From: Mesorhizobium sp.
GTDB taxonomy: Bacteria > Pseudomonadota > Alphaproteobacteria > Rhizobiales > Rhizobiaceae
Length of the DNA: 64,000 nucleotides
Reading direction: 5' to 3'
Assembly (NCBI GenBank): GCA_004020875.1
Contig: SAPZ01000002.1
Coordinates: 434,001-498,000, forward strand
The notes under the pieces were generated by a model. The model made no database searches and had not been told where the DNA came from. It worked only from the letters and a program-made list of their open reading frames with translations. A program made the translations under genes and the position numbers. This document shows, piece by piece, positions 33,509 to 42,745 of the stretch. Numbering within the stretch: position 1 is the first letter of the stretch; each line of letters opens with the position of its first letter.

Positions 33509-35035
33509 ATGGCACTTTTCCGTTATCTTAATGATGACGCGTTCCTGATCTTTTCGCGCAAATTCCGGTTCCTCTACGAGGCGGCGTTACTGGATACTTA
33601 CGAGCGCTTCTTTTCCAGTGGAGCCACCTTCCCCACCCCCCAGGAGGTCGTCCACGCAATCTACGACCTTATCAAGCGAAGGCCTGAACTTCTTGCCGAG
33701 GGCGACGACGTTGGCGAAGGCCTGCCCGACCTGGTGTCAAAGCGCCGTCGGCGCCTGAAGTTTGCCGGCGAGGCGAATGAAGCCGCGGAGGCAGCGCTGC
33801 GTGTCGCGAGCGTTGCTTATCAGAAACTGATCCAGACCGGCTGGCTCGAAGAGGAGGAATATGGCCTGAGGGTAACCGTGGATATGCCTATGGGAGCAAG
33901 CTTGGTCATGCAGCTCCTGTCCAGCCTCAAGTCCGACGTCAGCCAGCGTTTTGGTGGCATCGTCGTCAACGTGAAACAAAGTCTGGAACTAGCGGCGAGA
34001 CTCCAGCCGGGCTCTTCAGGAAAGGATGCCGTGGATGCTGCATATGCTGTGGTGCAGGCGCGAGAACAGGCCACCGCCTTCCTCAAAACGCTTAGGGCCA
34101 TCCTCTCCGATCTGAGGCGAATCCGTCGGACCATTATGGATTCGCGGAGCATGCGTGAGAGGGTAGACGCCTACTTTCAGGAATTCATCGGCGAGTTGGT
34201 CCTGAAGGACTTCCAAGCTATTCACACCTTCAATCATCCCTTTAGATTCAAAGATCACATCCTTGATTTGGCTCGCGCGATGTCCATCGATCCCGAAATC
34301 ATGAAGACGATCGCCGCTGGCTACGTCGAGACCGGGATGGCTGACATCCTCGACAACGGGCTTAGAGCTGCAGAGACCGACCTCCTATCGATTCAGGAAG
34401 TCTTTGATGGCATCGGCGAGATGTTCGACCGGATCGCCATCTTTCGCCGGCAGCTCGAACAGCGACTCCGCAACACGGTCAAATATGCGGAACAAGGGGG
34501 CAGCGGCATTTCGAGCCGGGCCGCGTCACTCATACATCGGCTCCACAAGGTGATAGATCAGCGCCCCGCTCTTTCTGAGTTAGCTTGGGTCCCCCTCCCG
34601 GTCGAACCGATGCGTACGCCGTGGTCGGAAAGGCATCTCGCGCAACCGCGGCAACCACGTAAGGCGCTGGAGTCAATGGCCGTCCCGCCCAAATTCGTGG
34701 ATCCGTTGCTGGCGCTGCGTAAGAAACTCAAGAAGCAGTACATGGAACGAATCGTTCCAGACGAGAGACAACTACTGCGATGGCTGCATGACCAGGTTCC
34801 GTTCGCGGTTACAAAAGAGGCGCGCTTCCTCGAGATAGCAGACGTGGATTCCTTCATTGCATTCGATGTGATCCGACGGTTCACGAAACCAGGCGATCTG
34901 CCAGCTTCTATCGCGGCCGAGTTTGAGATCACGAATGACTCTGAAGGACCGGAGCACGATAGCGATTGGCTGAGGTGCGGTAACTTCCTCATCCGGAGAA
35001 GGGCTGTCGCAGCTGGAGGCGTAGATGCTGACTGA
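33509..35035 (+). CDS. jetA: Wadjet protein JetA (kleisin-like)
   Basis: A 508-residue protein beginning MALFRYLNDDAFLIFSRKFR, with the N-terminal pattern (F-x-x-L-x-x-x-x-F-x-I-F) and early EAALLDTYERFF typical of the JetA family. It is mostly alpha-helical with a long central coiled region (about residues 130-350). In Wadjet, JetA is the kleisin that joins the SMC-like JetC heads. The ATG at 33509 follows a TTGGGGTAG site. It overlaps jetB by 11 bases. The N-terminus suits the shorter JetA families rather than the DUF3375 type of Wadjet I, so a type II-like subtype is my tentative call. Confidence 0.85.
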   Translation: MALFRYLNDDAFLIFSRKFRFLYEAALLDTYERFFSSGATFPTPQEVVHAIYDLIKRRPELLAEGDDVGEGLPDLVSKRRRRLKFAGEANEAAEAALRVASVAYQKLIQTGWLEEEEYGLRVTVDMPMGASLVMQLLSSLKSDVSQRFGGIVVNVKQSLELAARLQPGSSGKDAVDAAYAVVQAREQATAFLKTLRAILSDLRRIRRTIMDSRSMRERVDAYFQEFIGELVLKDFQAIHTFNHPFRFKDHILDLARAMSIDPEIMKTIAAGYVETGMADILDNGLRAAETDLLSIQEVFDGIGEMFDRIAIFRRQLEQRLRNTVKYAEQGGSGISSRAASLIHRLHKVIDQRPALSELAWVPLPVEPMRTPWSERHLAQPRQPRKALESMAVPPKFVDPLLALRKKLKKQYMERIVPDERQLLRWLHDQVPFAVTKEARFLEIADVDSFIAFDVIRRFTKPGDLPASIAAEFEITNDSEGPEHDSDWLRCGNFLIRRRAVAAGGVDAD

Positions 35036-35675
35036 GTTCGAAGAGCTAGAAGCCCGATACGGCGCGGACAAGGGTGCAGATCTCCGAAAAGCTTGCCGAT
35101 ACCTCCTGCGTCATCAATTCGTGTACTCCGGCGATCGCGGCGTGGCGACCATCTACGATGTAATTATGGATAGCCGCTTCAGAAGAGCGATCGATGGATT
35201 CTTCGATTGCATCGGTTACCGCATCCACCGCGAGCAAGAGGAACAGTGGGTGGGGATCGTGCTGGATGATGAGGAGATGTCGTCAACGCCAAAAATGAGG
35301 GCTGACGAGACCATCGTCCTTCTGGTAGCAGCAGCTCATTGGCAAGACGAAGCGAACCAGGGCAACGTGGAAGAACGTGCGACTGTCTTGACGACGTTCA
35401 ATGTCCTCTATGAGAAGTACAGGGAAATGGCCGAGAGGGGCACAAAGATGCTTGTGACCCAGTCAAGGTTCCAGGATGTTCTCGAGGATCTTGCTGCTCG
35501 CAATTTGATCTGGCTTGGAGAATTCGATCGCACCCTTCAAGATCGGGAAGTGGTGATCCGGCCGATAATCAAGCTCATTTCCGGGTCCGACGCGCTAAGG
35601 CGCGTTGAGGAGCAAGTTGCGCTTGAAGACTACGAGCCTCGCCAGCTAGGTCCTCTCGAGGAAAAAGTGCAATGA
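35025..35675 (+). CDS. jetB: Wadjet protein JetB (KITE-like, DUF4194-type)
   Basis: A 216-residue protein made of winged-helix-like elements: ADLRKACRYLLRHQFVYSGD at the start and RADETIVLLVAAAHWQDEAN then GNVEERATVLTTFNVLYEKY in the middle, the usual signature of the JetB/DUF4194 group. JetB is the KITE subunit that dimerises and binds JetA in the SMC complex. Start overlaps jetA by 11 bases and the end overlaps jetC by 4 (ATGA), so translation is coupled and stoichiometry fixed. Confidence 0.85.
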   Translation: MLTEFEELEARYGADKGADLRKACRYLLRHQFVYSGDRGVATIYDVIMDSRFRRAIDGFFDCIGYRIHREQEEQWVGIVLDDEEMSSTPKMRADETIVLLVAAAHWQDEANQGNVEERATVLTTFNVLYEKYREMAERGTKMLVTQSRFQDVLEDLAARNLIWLGEFDRTLQDREVVIRPIIKLISGSDALRRVEEQVALEDYEPRQLGPLEEKVQ

Positions 35676-38600
35676 TGGAACTCGTACATCTCGCGCTGGT
35701 GAATTGGCATTCGTTCAACGTTGAAGATATCCCGGTTTGCGGTCACGTCGGTTTCCTCGGTGAAAACGCGTCGGGAAAATCAACAATTCTCGACATGATC
35801 CAGGTGGTGCTCACCGGCGCCAGCGGACGCTACATGAACCTCAATCCCGTCGCTGGTGAGAGCCGCCGCAGAAGCGGCCCAAGACGCACGGTGCAAGGGT
35901 ATTGCCTCGGTGCCCGTGGAGAGGGCGATTTTCGGCGCGAAGCCTGCCTGACCTACGTGACTATCAGTTTTCGCGACGCCGATGGTGTGAAGCCCGACTT
36001 GACGGTAGGTCTCGCCATGGAAGCGAGGAAGACACAGCCTGCGGAAACTATACTCGGCCGCTTCGTCGTCCGCGGCAAAATATTGAAGGCGACAGATTTC
36101 CTGCGTGAGCGCGAAGGACGGCAAGAATTCGCGCAATGGGAGGAAGTCAGGCAATCGCTGGAAAGGGAATGCGGTGGCGGCTTCGTGAATCATCGCGACA
36201 GCGCTACGGACCACATCCGGGAATACATGCGTGACTTGGTTCCACGATCGGCGCCGACTTCCGGAAACGCGGCCGCTCTTGCAAAGGCGATTGTGAACGG
36301 CATGACGCTGAACCAGGGCTTGTCCGCGACCGACTTCGTCAGGGATTATATCCTCGAGGACTCCCCGATGAGGATCGGTGAGCTGCGAGAGTCGCTGAAG
36401 ACTTATCGGCAGGTGAATCAGACCATCAAGAACATGCGGGAGCGTGCGAAGCGCCTGAAGGTTGTCAAGGCACGAGCAGAAGAATTCAGGAATTTCCTCA
36501 ACGAGCACGATGAGGAGGACTGGATCAGTCGCAAGGCGAGGTACCTCGCGGCCTCGGCCGCGATGCGGGCACTCGAAGAAGAGGTCAAGGAAGCCGAGGC
36601 ATCCCTCCTTGCTGAGAGCGAGGAAATTAACGACCTGAACAGCTCGATCGCGGAAGCGAACCAGGATGTGCATCGCATCATCAAGCAGATCGAAGCGATC
36701 AAAGCCAGGGTGGGTATCGACGATCTGAAGAAGATGGCTGAAAGCCATTCCTTTTCCGCCACGGATTGCCTCAAGCGCGTCTCCGAGCGGGTGAAGCATA
36801 TGCAGCGGATCGCAGCGGCGGCCGAAGTACTTGGAAAGGGCGAAGTAAGCTCCCGCGAATTAGTCGCTCATGCCTCCGCCGTGGCCGAGGCTGTCAGGCG
36901 TGGCAATGCGGAAGCTGCGGGGGTGATCGAACAAGCGTTCCTGGCATCGCTGCCCGTCATCGCCGAGAGAATTAGCAAAGCACGCAGCGAAGCCGAAGCG
37001 GCTTTGCACACCAAAATTGAGGACATCGGCAAGCTGTCTCGGACCATCGAGTCGGCCGCTTCCGGTTCACGGGACTCTCACCTCGGCGACCATACCCGCG
37101 AATTGATGAGGCTTCTTCGTATGGCCGGGATGGCTCCGAGAGCGCTTTGCGACATCATTGACCTTACCGACAAGGATTGGGGGCAAGCGGCTGAAGGTCT
37201 TCTCGGCCGAGACAGGGAAGCTGTCTTCGTCGACCGCGATCACATCCACGTGGCAACGGCCATCCTGAGGGAAAATAGACGGCAGCTGCGCCAGTCGTCT
37301 TTGGTAAGCCTAAACAAGCTCGAGCAATACCAAGATACGGTCCGGCCAGGTTGGTTTCCAACTCTTTTCAGGTCCGATGACAAAGACGCGCTTGCCTTCC
37401 TGCAGCGCAGATATGGCAATGTGCGGCTGGCCCGCACCATGGAGGAGTTTAATCAGCCCGGCCGCGCCCTTATGGCCGACGGCCTTTATGATGATGGGCT
37501 GCTACGCGGGACCCGACTAGAGGAAGCCTCGCACCTCAAGATCGGCAAGGCGGCCCAAGAGCAGCTACTGCTGGAGCAGAAAAAGCGGTTAGAGGTGCTG
37601 CAAGAGGAAATCGAAACCTTGTCCCAGCACAGGCATATCCTTTCCGAAGTTGACCGCTCCGCCGCCTTCGTGGCCTTGCCTGCGGACGGCGAGACGGTGT
37701 CAGCTCTGCTTGCAAGAGCACAGGAACAAGAGGCGTCGGCACGAGAGGCCCGATCCAGGCTGGAGGCGGTGGACCAGGGCGACATGAAGCGCCTTTACGA
37801 ACTTGAGGAGAAGAAGAAAGTTCAACAGGCCTATATACGGACCAGGAACACGGAACTCACATCCATCCAGACGAGGCAAGGAGCCTATCAGAAGCAGGCC
37901 GAAGCTGCGAGAAAGACGCTCTCGAGCCTTACAAGCCAAGAGGGTTCGCGCCATTCGCGGAATCTCGCCCGACGCATGTTCCACTACAGTTGGCGACTGA
38001 CGGCCACAGTACCCGCCAATCGAAAGTATAGAGAGCGAATGGCGGGCAAACAGATCCCGAGCATTTCATCCGCGCGCTACGAAGCATTGGCCGGCATCCA
38101 TCGCGCGATCGGACAGCGCGCGGAGGATCGCTCCAAAAATGCGAAGGACAAAATGATGGAGGCCGACAAGAATGTCCGGGCCTCTATGAGGAGCTATTTT
38201 GACATCGCTCCCCTAAGCTCGGAGGTCGGGGCAGAAAGCGACATCCTGAGGGATATCCTGCCATGGGTTGAGGCCACGCTGCGCGATATCGAAGAGAACG
38301 AGCTCACGCGGCATGAAGCACTGGCGGCTGAAGCCTCCGAGCGAGTTTCTTCTATTTTTCGAGGTGAGTTCGTCAACTCTCTCCACTCACGCATCTCCAA
38401 GCTGAAGAGAGATATCGACGCGCTGAACCATAGCCTTCGCAATCATTCGTTCCACGGCGAGCGATACTCTTTCAGTAGAACGCAAGTGGCTGAATATGCG
38501 CCGATCCTGAAAGCGGTCGAGATCTACGTGACGTCCGAGGACGCGCTGGATCTTTTGTTCAAGGGTGAGATACCCGAAGACTCCCCCCACAAACCAGTGC

Positions 38601-39136
38601 TCGACGAGGTGAAGCGCATCCTGGAGGACCCCGACACAGACTTCGACAGTTTTGAGGACTATCGGAAGTTCTTCGTATTCGAGATTCACATGGAGAATCT
38701 CGATACAGGGCACAAGACACGCTGGGAAACTCGCCGCGGCACAGGTTCCGGAGCTGAGCAACAAGTCCCGCTTTACGTTGCCATCGGTGCCTCGCTGGCC
38801 TCCGTCTACGGGACCGCTGAAGGAAGATTAGGATCGCGACTTGGAATGGCACTTGCCGTCTTTGATGAAGCCTTTGCCAAGCTGGACGGCAAGAACCAGC
38901 GGCAGATGATGAGCTTCTATGAGAGCCTTGGCCTGCAGGTGATCGTAGCTGCGCCACCCGAGCGGCGGCCTTCGTTGCTCGGCTACATGCATGCCATCGT
39001 CGAGGTCGACAATATTGGCAACGGGCAGTCGGAGACGACAGTAGTCCAGGTCAAGGAAAAAGCTCGCAAGGAGCTGCAGCGGATCAATCCCGAACTCATG
39101 GATGATGAAACGCTGCGCAGGATGGCAGCCGAGTGA
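35672..39136 (+). CDS. jetC: Wadjet protein JetC (SMC/SbcC-like ATPase)
   Basis: A 1,154-residue SMC-like ATPase. Walker A is GFLGENASGKSTILDMIQVV (Gly30-Thr38). Two long coiled coils (about 270-470 and 590-760) flank a hinge-like segment. Near the C-terminus is the ABC signature variant RRGTGSGAEQQVPLYVA and Walker B MALAVFDEAFAKLDGKN. JetC forms the motor that extrudes closed circular plasmid DNA until the JetD nuclease cuts it. Coupled to jetB (ATGA) and jetD (GTGA). Confidence 0.93.
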   Translation: MMELVHLALVNWHSFNVEDIPVCGHVGFLGENASGKSTILDMIQVVLTGASGRYMNLNPVAGESRRRSGPRRTVQGYCLGARGEGDFRREACLTYVTISFRDADGVKPDLTVGLAMEARKTQPAETILGRFVVRGKILKATDFLREREGRQEFAQWEEVRQSLERECGGGFVNHRDSATDHIREYMRDLVPRSAPTSGNAAALAKAIVNGMTLNQGLSATDFVRDYILEDSPMRIGELRESLKTYRQVNQTIKNMRERAKRLKVVKARAEEFRNFLNEHDEEDWISRKARYLAASAAMRALEEEVKEAEASLLAESEEINDLNSSIAEANQDVHRIIKQIEAIKARVGIDDLKKMAESHSFSATDCLKRVSERVKHMQRIAAAAEVLGKGEVSSRELVAHASAVAEAVRRGNAEAAGVIEQAFLASLPVIAERISKARSEAEAALHTKIEDIGKLSRTIESAASGSRDSHLGDHTRELMRLLRMAGMAPRALCDIIDLTDKDWGQAAEGLLGRDREAVFVDRDHIHVATAILRENRRQLRQSSLVSLNKLEQYQDTVRPGWFPTLFRSDDKDALAFLQRRYGNVRLARTMEEFNQPGRALMADGLYDDGLLRGTRLEEASHLKIGKAAQEQLLLEQKKRLEVLQEEIETLSQHRHILSEVDRSAAFVALPADGETVSALLARAQEQEASAREARSRLEAVDQGDMKRLYELEEKKKVQQAYIRTRNTELTSIQTRQGAYQKQAEAARKTLSSLTSQEGSRHSRNLARRMFHYSWRLTATVPANRKYRERMAGKQIPSISSARYEALAGIHRAIGQRAEDRSKNAKDKMMEADKNVRASMRSYFDIAPLSSEVGAESDILRDILPWVEATLRDIEENELTRHEALAAEASERVSSIFRGEFVNSLHSRISKLKRDIDALNHSLRNHSFHGERYSFSRTQVAEYAPILKAVEIYVTSEDALDLLFKGEIPEDSPHKPVLDEVKRILEDPDTDFDSFEDYRKFFVFEIHMENLDTGHKTRWETRRGTGSGAEQQVPLYVAIGASLASVYGTAEGRLGSRLGMALAVFDEAFAKLDGKNQRQMMSFYESLGLQVIVAAPPERRPSLLGYMHAIVEVDNIGNGQSETTVVQVKEKARKELQRINPELMDDETLRRMAAE

Positions 39137-40311
39137 AATTCACCGATCCGATTGCGCTTCTTTCTCATCTGCTGGACAGGCACGAGGACGGTCGAGCAGG
39201 CGCACGTGCCTATCCGGACAATGATGCTTTTTCAAGCATCGTTGAGGCCGACCGTTTTCGGAAAAAGTTGGAGGAGGCAAATCGAGCGGGTGCAGTCGAG
39301 CTTCGGATGGATACGGGAAGGCGAGCCGGCGTGGTCAAATTCGTGCGCATCGCTGACGTGGCGAGGCTCTACTATTTCGTCAAACGAACTCCTTCCAGCC
39401 AGCGCTCAGCGTCAGCACTTGAGGATCTATTTCGTCGAGCGGAGCTGTCTGTCCCGTTCGCTGAACGTGCACGGGAAGCTGCTGAAGCCTGGTCCAGAAA
39501 TCGGCGGTGGGCGGGCATTGCTCCCGGCGACATAGGTTCGCTTGAGCGTGCACTTCTCCTCGCGCAAGCGATATACAGACGGCAACACGTAGGCCTGGAC
39601 TATCGCACTTTCTCCAGAAGGGCCGTTTCCGATAGCAAGGCATTGGAACGGCTGGAGGCAGCCGTCACAAAGGTCCTTCGAGGTGTTGGCGCGGACATCC
39701 CGGAGGGCGCCACGCCCCGCGAGGCACTCGGTGCACTTGGGCTGGAAAAGGTGCCTCCTCCCCTCCTCCTTTCAGGACCGATCACTTTTGGAGCGTCCCA
39801 ACCTGACGTATCCTTCCTTGGCGTCCCCGCGGATGCCATCAATACCGTCGGCTTCAGCCGCACGCCGGAATACGTCCTCGTAGTAGAGAACTACACGAGC
39901 TTCGTCAGGCACGTGACTGAGGCAGATCCGGACCGCCGAGGACTTGTCATCTACGGCGGCGGCTATCCATCGACGGGAGTTCAGAAGGCATTCGGCTTGA
40001 TTGCCGGTCGCTTTCCCGACGCCATACCCTTTTACCACTGGTCCGACATCGACCCCGATGGCATCTGGATCTTCCTAACAGTTGAGAGAGCATTTGGCCG
40101 CAGGCTACTCCCGCACCTCATGACCGTCGACTTGGCCGAAAAGCACGGAAGTAAGCCAGATGAAACGGCAGGCAGAGTGGCTAAGGCTGAAGGATCGGTC
40201 CTCTTTGATCTGATCGCGTACCTTGCAAAACCTGGCGCAAAACACTTAGAGCAGGAAGAACTCGATCCTATTATCCCACGCCTATACCAGAGCGAGTGGC
40301 GAGCCTCGTGA
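39133..40311 (+). CDS. jetD: Wadjet nuclease JetD (Toprim)
   Basis: A 392-residue protein starting at GTG 39133 inside the jetC stop. The N-terminal half is helical, the C-terminal half is a topoisomerase VI-like Toprim domain (DUF2220-type): the Glu in PEYVLVVENYTSFV (about residue 251) and the Asp pair in YHWSDIDPDGIWIFLTVERA (about 303-309) are the metal ligands. JetD cleaves DNA trapped by JetABC. All catalytic acids are present, so the system looks functional. Confidence 0.9.
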   Translation: MKFTDPIALLSHLLDRHEDGRAGARAYPDNDAFSSIVEADRFRKKLEEANRAGAVELRMDTGRRAGVVKFVRIADVARLYYFVKRTPSSQRSASALEDLFRRAELSVPFAERAREAAEAWSRNRRWAGIAPGDIGSLERALLLAQAIYRRQHVGLDYRTFSRRAVSDSKALERLEAAVTKVLRGVGADIPEGATPREALGALGLEKVPPPLLLSGPITFGASQPDVSFLGVPADAINTVGFSRTPEYVLVVENYTSFVRHVTEADPDRRGLVIYGGGYPSTGVQKAFGLIAGRFPDAIPFYHWSDIDPDGIWIFLTVERAFGRRLLPHLMTVDLAEKHGSKPDETAGRVAKAEGSVLFDLIAYLAKPGAKHLEQEELDPIIPRLYQSEWRAS

Positions 40312-40796
40312 TGCAAACCGATTTTTGTCCTTGCCCAGTTGGACGGCATAGTCGGTGAAGGCGCTCCGCTTCTAAAACTGATCATTGCGCGGGGCGTCCA
40401 CGGAAAGTGTCGAAGTGGCCGAGCAGGAGATCGAACGCTAGGCTACACGGGACAGGGAGCAAGTGAAGGCTTTTGAACATGCAAAGTTTGACGAAGAGTT
40501 CGTTGTTTCGACATTCATGCAGCATGATCGTCAGTACCGATGCCGCATTGTGCATACGCTCATTCGCTTACCAGAATCGGGTGGTGAAGGTCGCCATTTG
40601 GGCCAGAGGCTTGCGGTCATGAAGACATGAATGGGCAGGTGAACTGGCAGTGGCTGGTTTGCTGGTGCGGTCGAGACATATCTACAAACCGTAAGGCATT
40701 TCGCTAGCGGGGATATCTGGTCGCAATTGAAGGCTGTACGAGACTTCGGATTTTTGCGTGACTGTTGACCGACAACCAAACCTTCGGGTGTCGCAG
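40312..40796. other. gap between jetD and the AlpA gene
   Basis: No convincing gene. Short frames on both strands lack ribosome sites and family features. It probably contains the jetD 3' end and the AlpA promoter. Confidence 0.4.
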
Positions 40797-41156
40797 ATGG
40801 TCAAACAGCAACAGTCTTCTGAGTTCGACAAATTGGAGGACACCATAAATCCGCAGCCGGGCCTGCTTCCGACTCTGCCCCACATCGCGGCGAGTAGGGT
40901 AATGCGAACTATACGCCGGCCGCAGCTGAGAGAGATCGTTCCGCTGTCCGACACGACGATCTACGAGATGGAGCAACGCGGCGAATTCCCGCGACGCTTC
41001 AATCTCAGCCCCCGCTGTGTTGTCTGGGACTTGGAAGAAGTCGAAGCTTGGGTCGAAGAGCGGCGGAATGCGTCATCTGCCGGAAAAATCGAGAGCCGGC
41101 CAGCTCCCGACGTAAGACTACGAAAGACTCGGCCCGTCAAATCGGATCGAGAGTAA
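40797..41156 (+). CDS. AlpA-family phage regulatory protein
   Basis: About 119 residues from ATG 40797 (GTG 40758 possible). The DNA-binding part is LREIVPLSDTTIYEMEQRGE followed by FPRRFNLSPRCVVWDLEEVE, the standard AlpA/excisionase winged helix. AlpA proteins activate integrase genes or direct excision of P4-like elements. It ends 20 bases inside the convergent integrase gene and most likely regulates the guaA-adjacent element. Confidence 0.85.
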   Translation: MVKQQQSSEFDKLEDTINPQPGLLPTLPHIAASRVMRTIRRPQLREIVPLSDTTIYEMEQRGEFPRRFNLSPRCVVWDLEEVEAWVEERRNASSAGKIESRPAPDVRLRKTRPVKSDRE

Positions 41157-42390
41157 TCGCTGCTCCTGTAGGCGGCTGAAGTGCAGGCGTATGCTTCTTG
41201 CCTGCCGTCCACGAGTCGACCATGTCAGCCCATTCCTGCAGCATATGACGACGCTGCAACTCATATTCAGCCCTATTGTACACACCGCGCGATGAGCGGC
41301 CGTCTTCGTGGGCAAGACATTTTTCAATCCAGTCACGATTGAACCCGATTTCGTTCAAGAGTGTAGACCCGGTACGCCGGAGATCGTGCACCGTGAAGGG
41401 CGCGAGTGGAAGATCTTGCTTCCTTGCCCGTTCGACAACCGCTGCAGTCACGCGATTGAAGGTCGCGCGTGACATGGTTTCATCGGCATCGTAGCGAGAC
41501 GGCAGCACATACCGCGAATTAGCCGCGCAAGTCTTAAGCGCTATCATGATGTCGAGCGATTGCCGTGACAGGTACACATTATGCGGCTTCTTCCGCTTCA
41601 TGCGTTCTTTTGGGATACTCCAGACGGCGTTCTCGAAATCGACCTCGTCCCATGTTGAGTCGAGCAGTTCACCCTTGCGGACCATCGTGAGCAAGATAAG
41701 CTTTAGGCCAAGCCGAATGGTCGGCAGCGTCGGCACATTCTCCAACTGTTTTAGCATGATCCGGATCTCTGCGGGTGACAGTGCCCGATCTTTTGCCTCA
41801 AACGTGGCTATCGAGGCCGGCCCCACCTCGTCCGCAGGATTGCTAATCTTTTTGCCATGCAGAATGGCGTGACCATAGATCTGCTTAACGATATCCCGGA
41901 TATGAATGGCTGTTGCAGGCGCGCCGCGGTCCTTCACTCTCACGCAGAGTGCCCGCAAGTCGTCAGGTGTGACCTCGGTTAGGAGCCTTTTCTGCCAAAT
42001 CGGCAAAATGTCTCGATCGAAAATCGCCTTCCGCATCGAACGGGTGCTCTCCGCCATCTTTGCGTCCTTGAACCAGCGTCTACTTGCATCGTCGAATGTC
42101 GCCGCGGCTGACAGTCGATGCTTTTCGCGCTGCTTTTCCTGCGCGGGAGATTTTCCGGCTGCTACCATCTTCCGCGCGGCGAGGCAGCGGTCGCGCGCCT
42201 CCGCCAGCGTGATACCTCCCTCACCGTAGCGGCCCAGCGTCAAAGTCTCTCGCCGGCCATTCATCCGGTAGTCATACCGAAATGCAATCTGTCCCGTTGG
42301 AGAAACCGTCGCGTACATACCGTCACGATCGGAAACCTTGTAAATTTTCTCCTTTGGTTTCAGCTTCTTAAGCGCAATGTCGGTTAACAT
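41137..42390 (-). CDS. P4-type tyrosine integrase of the guaA-linked island
   Basis: A 417-residue integrase from ATG 42390 (MLTDIALKKLKPKEKIYKVS), with the DUF4102 arm-binding domain (GQIAFRYDYRMNGRRETLTL; LGRYGEGGITLAEARD). The catalytic Arg is in LILLTMVRKGELLDSTWDE, the HxxR box in PFTVHDLRRTGSTLLNEIGF, the LAHED segment follows and the Tyr is in GVYNRAEYELQRR. Catalytic residues are complete. It reads away from guaA and its start is about 315 bases from the guaA 3' end, the usual layout for islands inserted in guaA. Confidence 0.93.
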   Translation of the reverse strand: MLTDIALKKLKPKEKIYKVSDRDGMYATVSPTGQIAFRYDYRMNGRRETLTLGRYGEGGITLAEARDRCLAARKMVAAGKSPAQEKQREKHRLSAAATFDDASRRWFKDAKMAESTRSMRKAIFDRDILPIWQKRLLTEVTPDDLRALCVRVKDRGAPATAIHIRDIVKQIYGHAILHGKKISNPADEVGPASIATFEAKDRALSPAEIRIMLKQLENVPTLPTIRLGLKLILLTMVRKGELLDSTWDEVDFENAVWSIPKERMKRKKPHNVYLSRQSLDIMIALKTCAANSRYVLPSRYDADETMSRATFNRVTAAVVERARKQDLPLAPFTVHDLRRTGSTLLNEIGFNRDWIEKCLAHEDGRSSRGVYNRAEYELQRRHMLQEWADMVDSWTAGKKHTPALQPPTGAAITLDPI

Positions 42391-42425
42391 GGCCCCACAA
42401 AAAATTGGGAAAAACAAATCGAGCT

Positions 42426-42590
42426 AACGTCAATTTTACCGTCAATGATTTTACCGTCAACCTTTGAGGATAATTATTGCATTTCAAACGGTTGATAGGA
42501 AAGGCTAGAATGACCTAAAGATCGGCGCCATGACGGTACTGAGAGGAAAGAGGGAGGGCGGAAAAACGCGCACCGTCAGATTTACCGTCA
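42426..42590 (+). repeat. ACCGTCA direct repeats, candidate integrase arm sites
   Basis: Four exact ACCGTCA copies in the same orientation at 42438, 42453, 42572 and 42584, three within TTTACCGTCA, plus AACGTCA at 42426 and one inverted copy (TGACGGT) at 42531. They sit between the integrase start and the guaA 3' end, where arm-type sites bound by the integrase N-terminal domain are expected. Confidence 0.55.
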
Positions 42591-42699
42591 GATGCTTCCG
42601 CTTAGGGGCGATAGTCAGCGATAGGCCGTGAAAGAAAAATTGTTTTACCTCAGAGGCTTACGGAGTTCTCCTTGATAGCCACCGAAAGTCAGCAAACGA

Positions 42700-42745
42700 T
42701 ACCGCCTCACTCCCACTCGATGGTGCCTGGCGGCTTCGACGTAAC
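42700..42745. other. guaA 3' end, probable island attachment site
   Basis: The last codons of guaA (PPGTIEWE and stop) form the boundary between island and chromosome. The 3' end of guaA is an established integration site for P4-type integrases, and the integrase lies directly beside it. I did not find a second copy of this sequence elsewhere in the window, so the far end (attL) is not placed. Confidence 0.5.

Noticed and set aside
35780..36799. 339-residue minus-strand frame
   Set aside because: Antisense to the N-terminal part of jetC; a shadow of GC-rich coding.
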